A stretch of 14,756 nucleotides of DNA from Bacillota bacterium. Its GTDB lineage: Bacteria; Bacillota; UBA994. Every line of letters starts with the position of its first letter. Positions within the stretch are counted from its first letter, which is position 1. The notes beneath the pieces were generated by a model. That model was not told the origin of the DNA. It searched no databases and worked only from the letters and a program-made list of their open reading frames with translations. The stretch is taken from positions 1 through 14,756 of the forward strand of contig QLUS01000031.1 of the NCBI GenBank assembly GCA_018725535.1, given 5' to 3'. Of the stretch, positions 14,243 through 14,756 are shown one piece after another. The position numbers and the translations under genes were made by a program.

Positions 14243-14756
14243 TCAGTAGCCGCAATTGTGCAGAAAAGCCTCTGTCATAACTTGATGCTTTTTGCTTGCA
14301 TCGAGGCTGATCAACCGTGCGACATACTTGCCAATAATATCGACTTCCAGATTAACCACATCGCCAATTTTCCGATCACACAGGGTTGTTGCCGCGTATG
14401 TGTGGGGGATTAGCGATATCTCAAAACTATCCTCGTAAAGACTTGCGACTGTAAGGCTAATACCATCGACAGCAATGCTACCCTTTGGTACAATCCCCGC
14501 CATGATTTCTCGCTCGGCCTGTATGCACATGACCACGGCGTTTGCTTCGCGCTTTATAGCCGCCACCTTTCCCACGTCGTCAACATGTCCCTGCACTATG
14601 TGCCCCCCGAGGCGGCCCCCTAATGCTAGCGCTCGCTCCAAATTAATGCGTTCACCGGCACGTAACTGACCGAGATTAGGGAAGCATCGGGGACGGAGCT
14701 TTTTGCTTCGCAAGATGCTGCTGGCGACGGGTATATAGTATTGCTTTGGCACCTCT
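14243..14756 (-). CDS. ribE: Riboflavin synthase alpha subunit RibE, partial, anomalous 5' part
   Basis: Riboflavin synthase dismutates two lumazines into riboflavin. From about base 14670 leftward the protein is clear: LRAGERINLERALALGGRLG and GHIVQGHVDDVG close the first lumazine-binding repeat, and IVPKGSIAVDGISLTV, IPHTYAATTL and VNLEVDIIGKYVARL form the second. The usual protein is about 215 residues, so roughly the first 70 should lie upstream. The 90 bases up to the window edge are open in frame, but they encode KQYYIPVASSILRSKKLRP rather than the expected end of repeat one (a VMPET-like motif before NLG). The gene therefore runs off the window, with a diverged, rearranged or erroneous stretch near its 5' part. 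Its stop TGA lies 9 bases before ribBA. Confidence 0.88.
   Translation of the reverse strand, partial: EVPKQYYIPVASSILRSKKLRPRCFPNLGQLRAGERINLERALALGGRLGGHIVQGHVDDVGKVAAIKREANAVVMCIQAEREIMAGIVPKGSIAVDGISLTVASLYEDSFEISLIPHTYAATTLCDRKIGDVVNLEVDIIGKYVARLISLDASKKHQVMTEAFLHNCGY

Overview
This is ordinary-looking chromosomal DNA from a member of the Bacillota (Firmicutes), probably a moderately GC-rich, clostridia-like lineage. The main evidence is a DnaD-family primosome protein coupled to a DnaI-type helicase loader, both typical of Firmicutes. Supporting evidence comes from strong AGGAGG-type ribosome binding sites with frequent GTG and TTG starts, a YvlB/YvlC/YvlD-like envelope cluster, a LmrCD/YheHI-type heterodimeric ABC exporter, a Bacillus-type LexA box and a clustered riboflavin operon. 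I cannot name a species.

Layout. Bases 1-156 hold no gene I can support. A LexA-like box and an extended -10 promoter (157-190) precede uvrA (228-3047). Between uvrA and uvrC lie two back-to-back arrays of 7-bp repeats (3047-3184 and 3194-3256), and then uvrC (3286-5091). A DnaD-like gene (5228-5968) overlaps a dnaI-like gene (5958-6878). Bases 6905-8744 form an envelope-associated cluster of five small genes: a DUF2089 zinc-ribbon/HTH protein, an unrecognised 95-residue protein, a SHOCT-like protein with its own strong promoter, a PspC protein and a YvlD-like four-helix membrane protein. It ends at a short third 7-bp repeat tract and an intrinsic terminator (8796-8817). A new promoter then drives two directly adjoining ABC exporter genes (8889-10649 and 10650-12491). 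From the right edge, on the minus strand, runs a riboflavin operon: ribE (partial), ribBA, and ribH carrying a single-base frameshift.

How the genes work together. UvrA and UvrC belong to nucleotide excision repair, and the LexA box suggests SOS control of uvrA. The DnaD/DnaI pair loads the replicative helicase. The DUF2089-to-YvlD block looks like a small cell-envelope stress module with a DNA-binding regulator first and membrane proteins last. The ABC pair has complementary departures from consensus, as expected of a heterodimer with one degenerate and one canonical ATP site. The rib genes make riboflavin from GTP and ribulose 5-phosphate.

The points most worth a second look are the 7-bp arrays, the missing standard start codon at the expected uvrC N-terminus, a leader hairpin before the DUF2089 gene, a sequence motif shared between the unknown 95-residue protein and the SHOCT-like protein, the ribH frameshift, and a ribE 5' end that does not look like riboflavin synthase. 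I found no CRISPR array, transposon, prophage, tRNA or rRNA.
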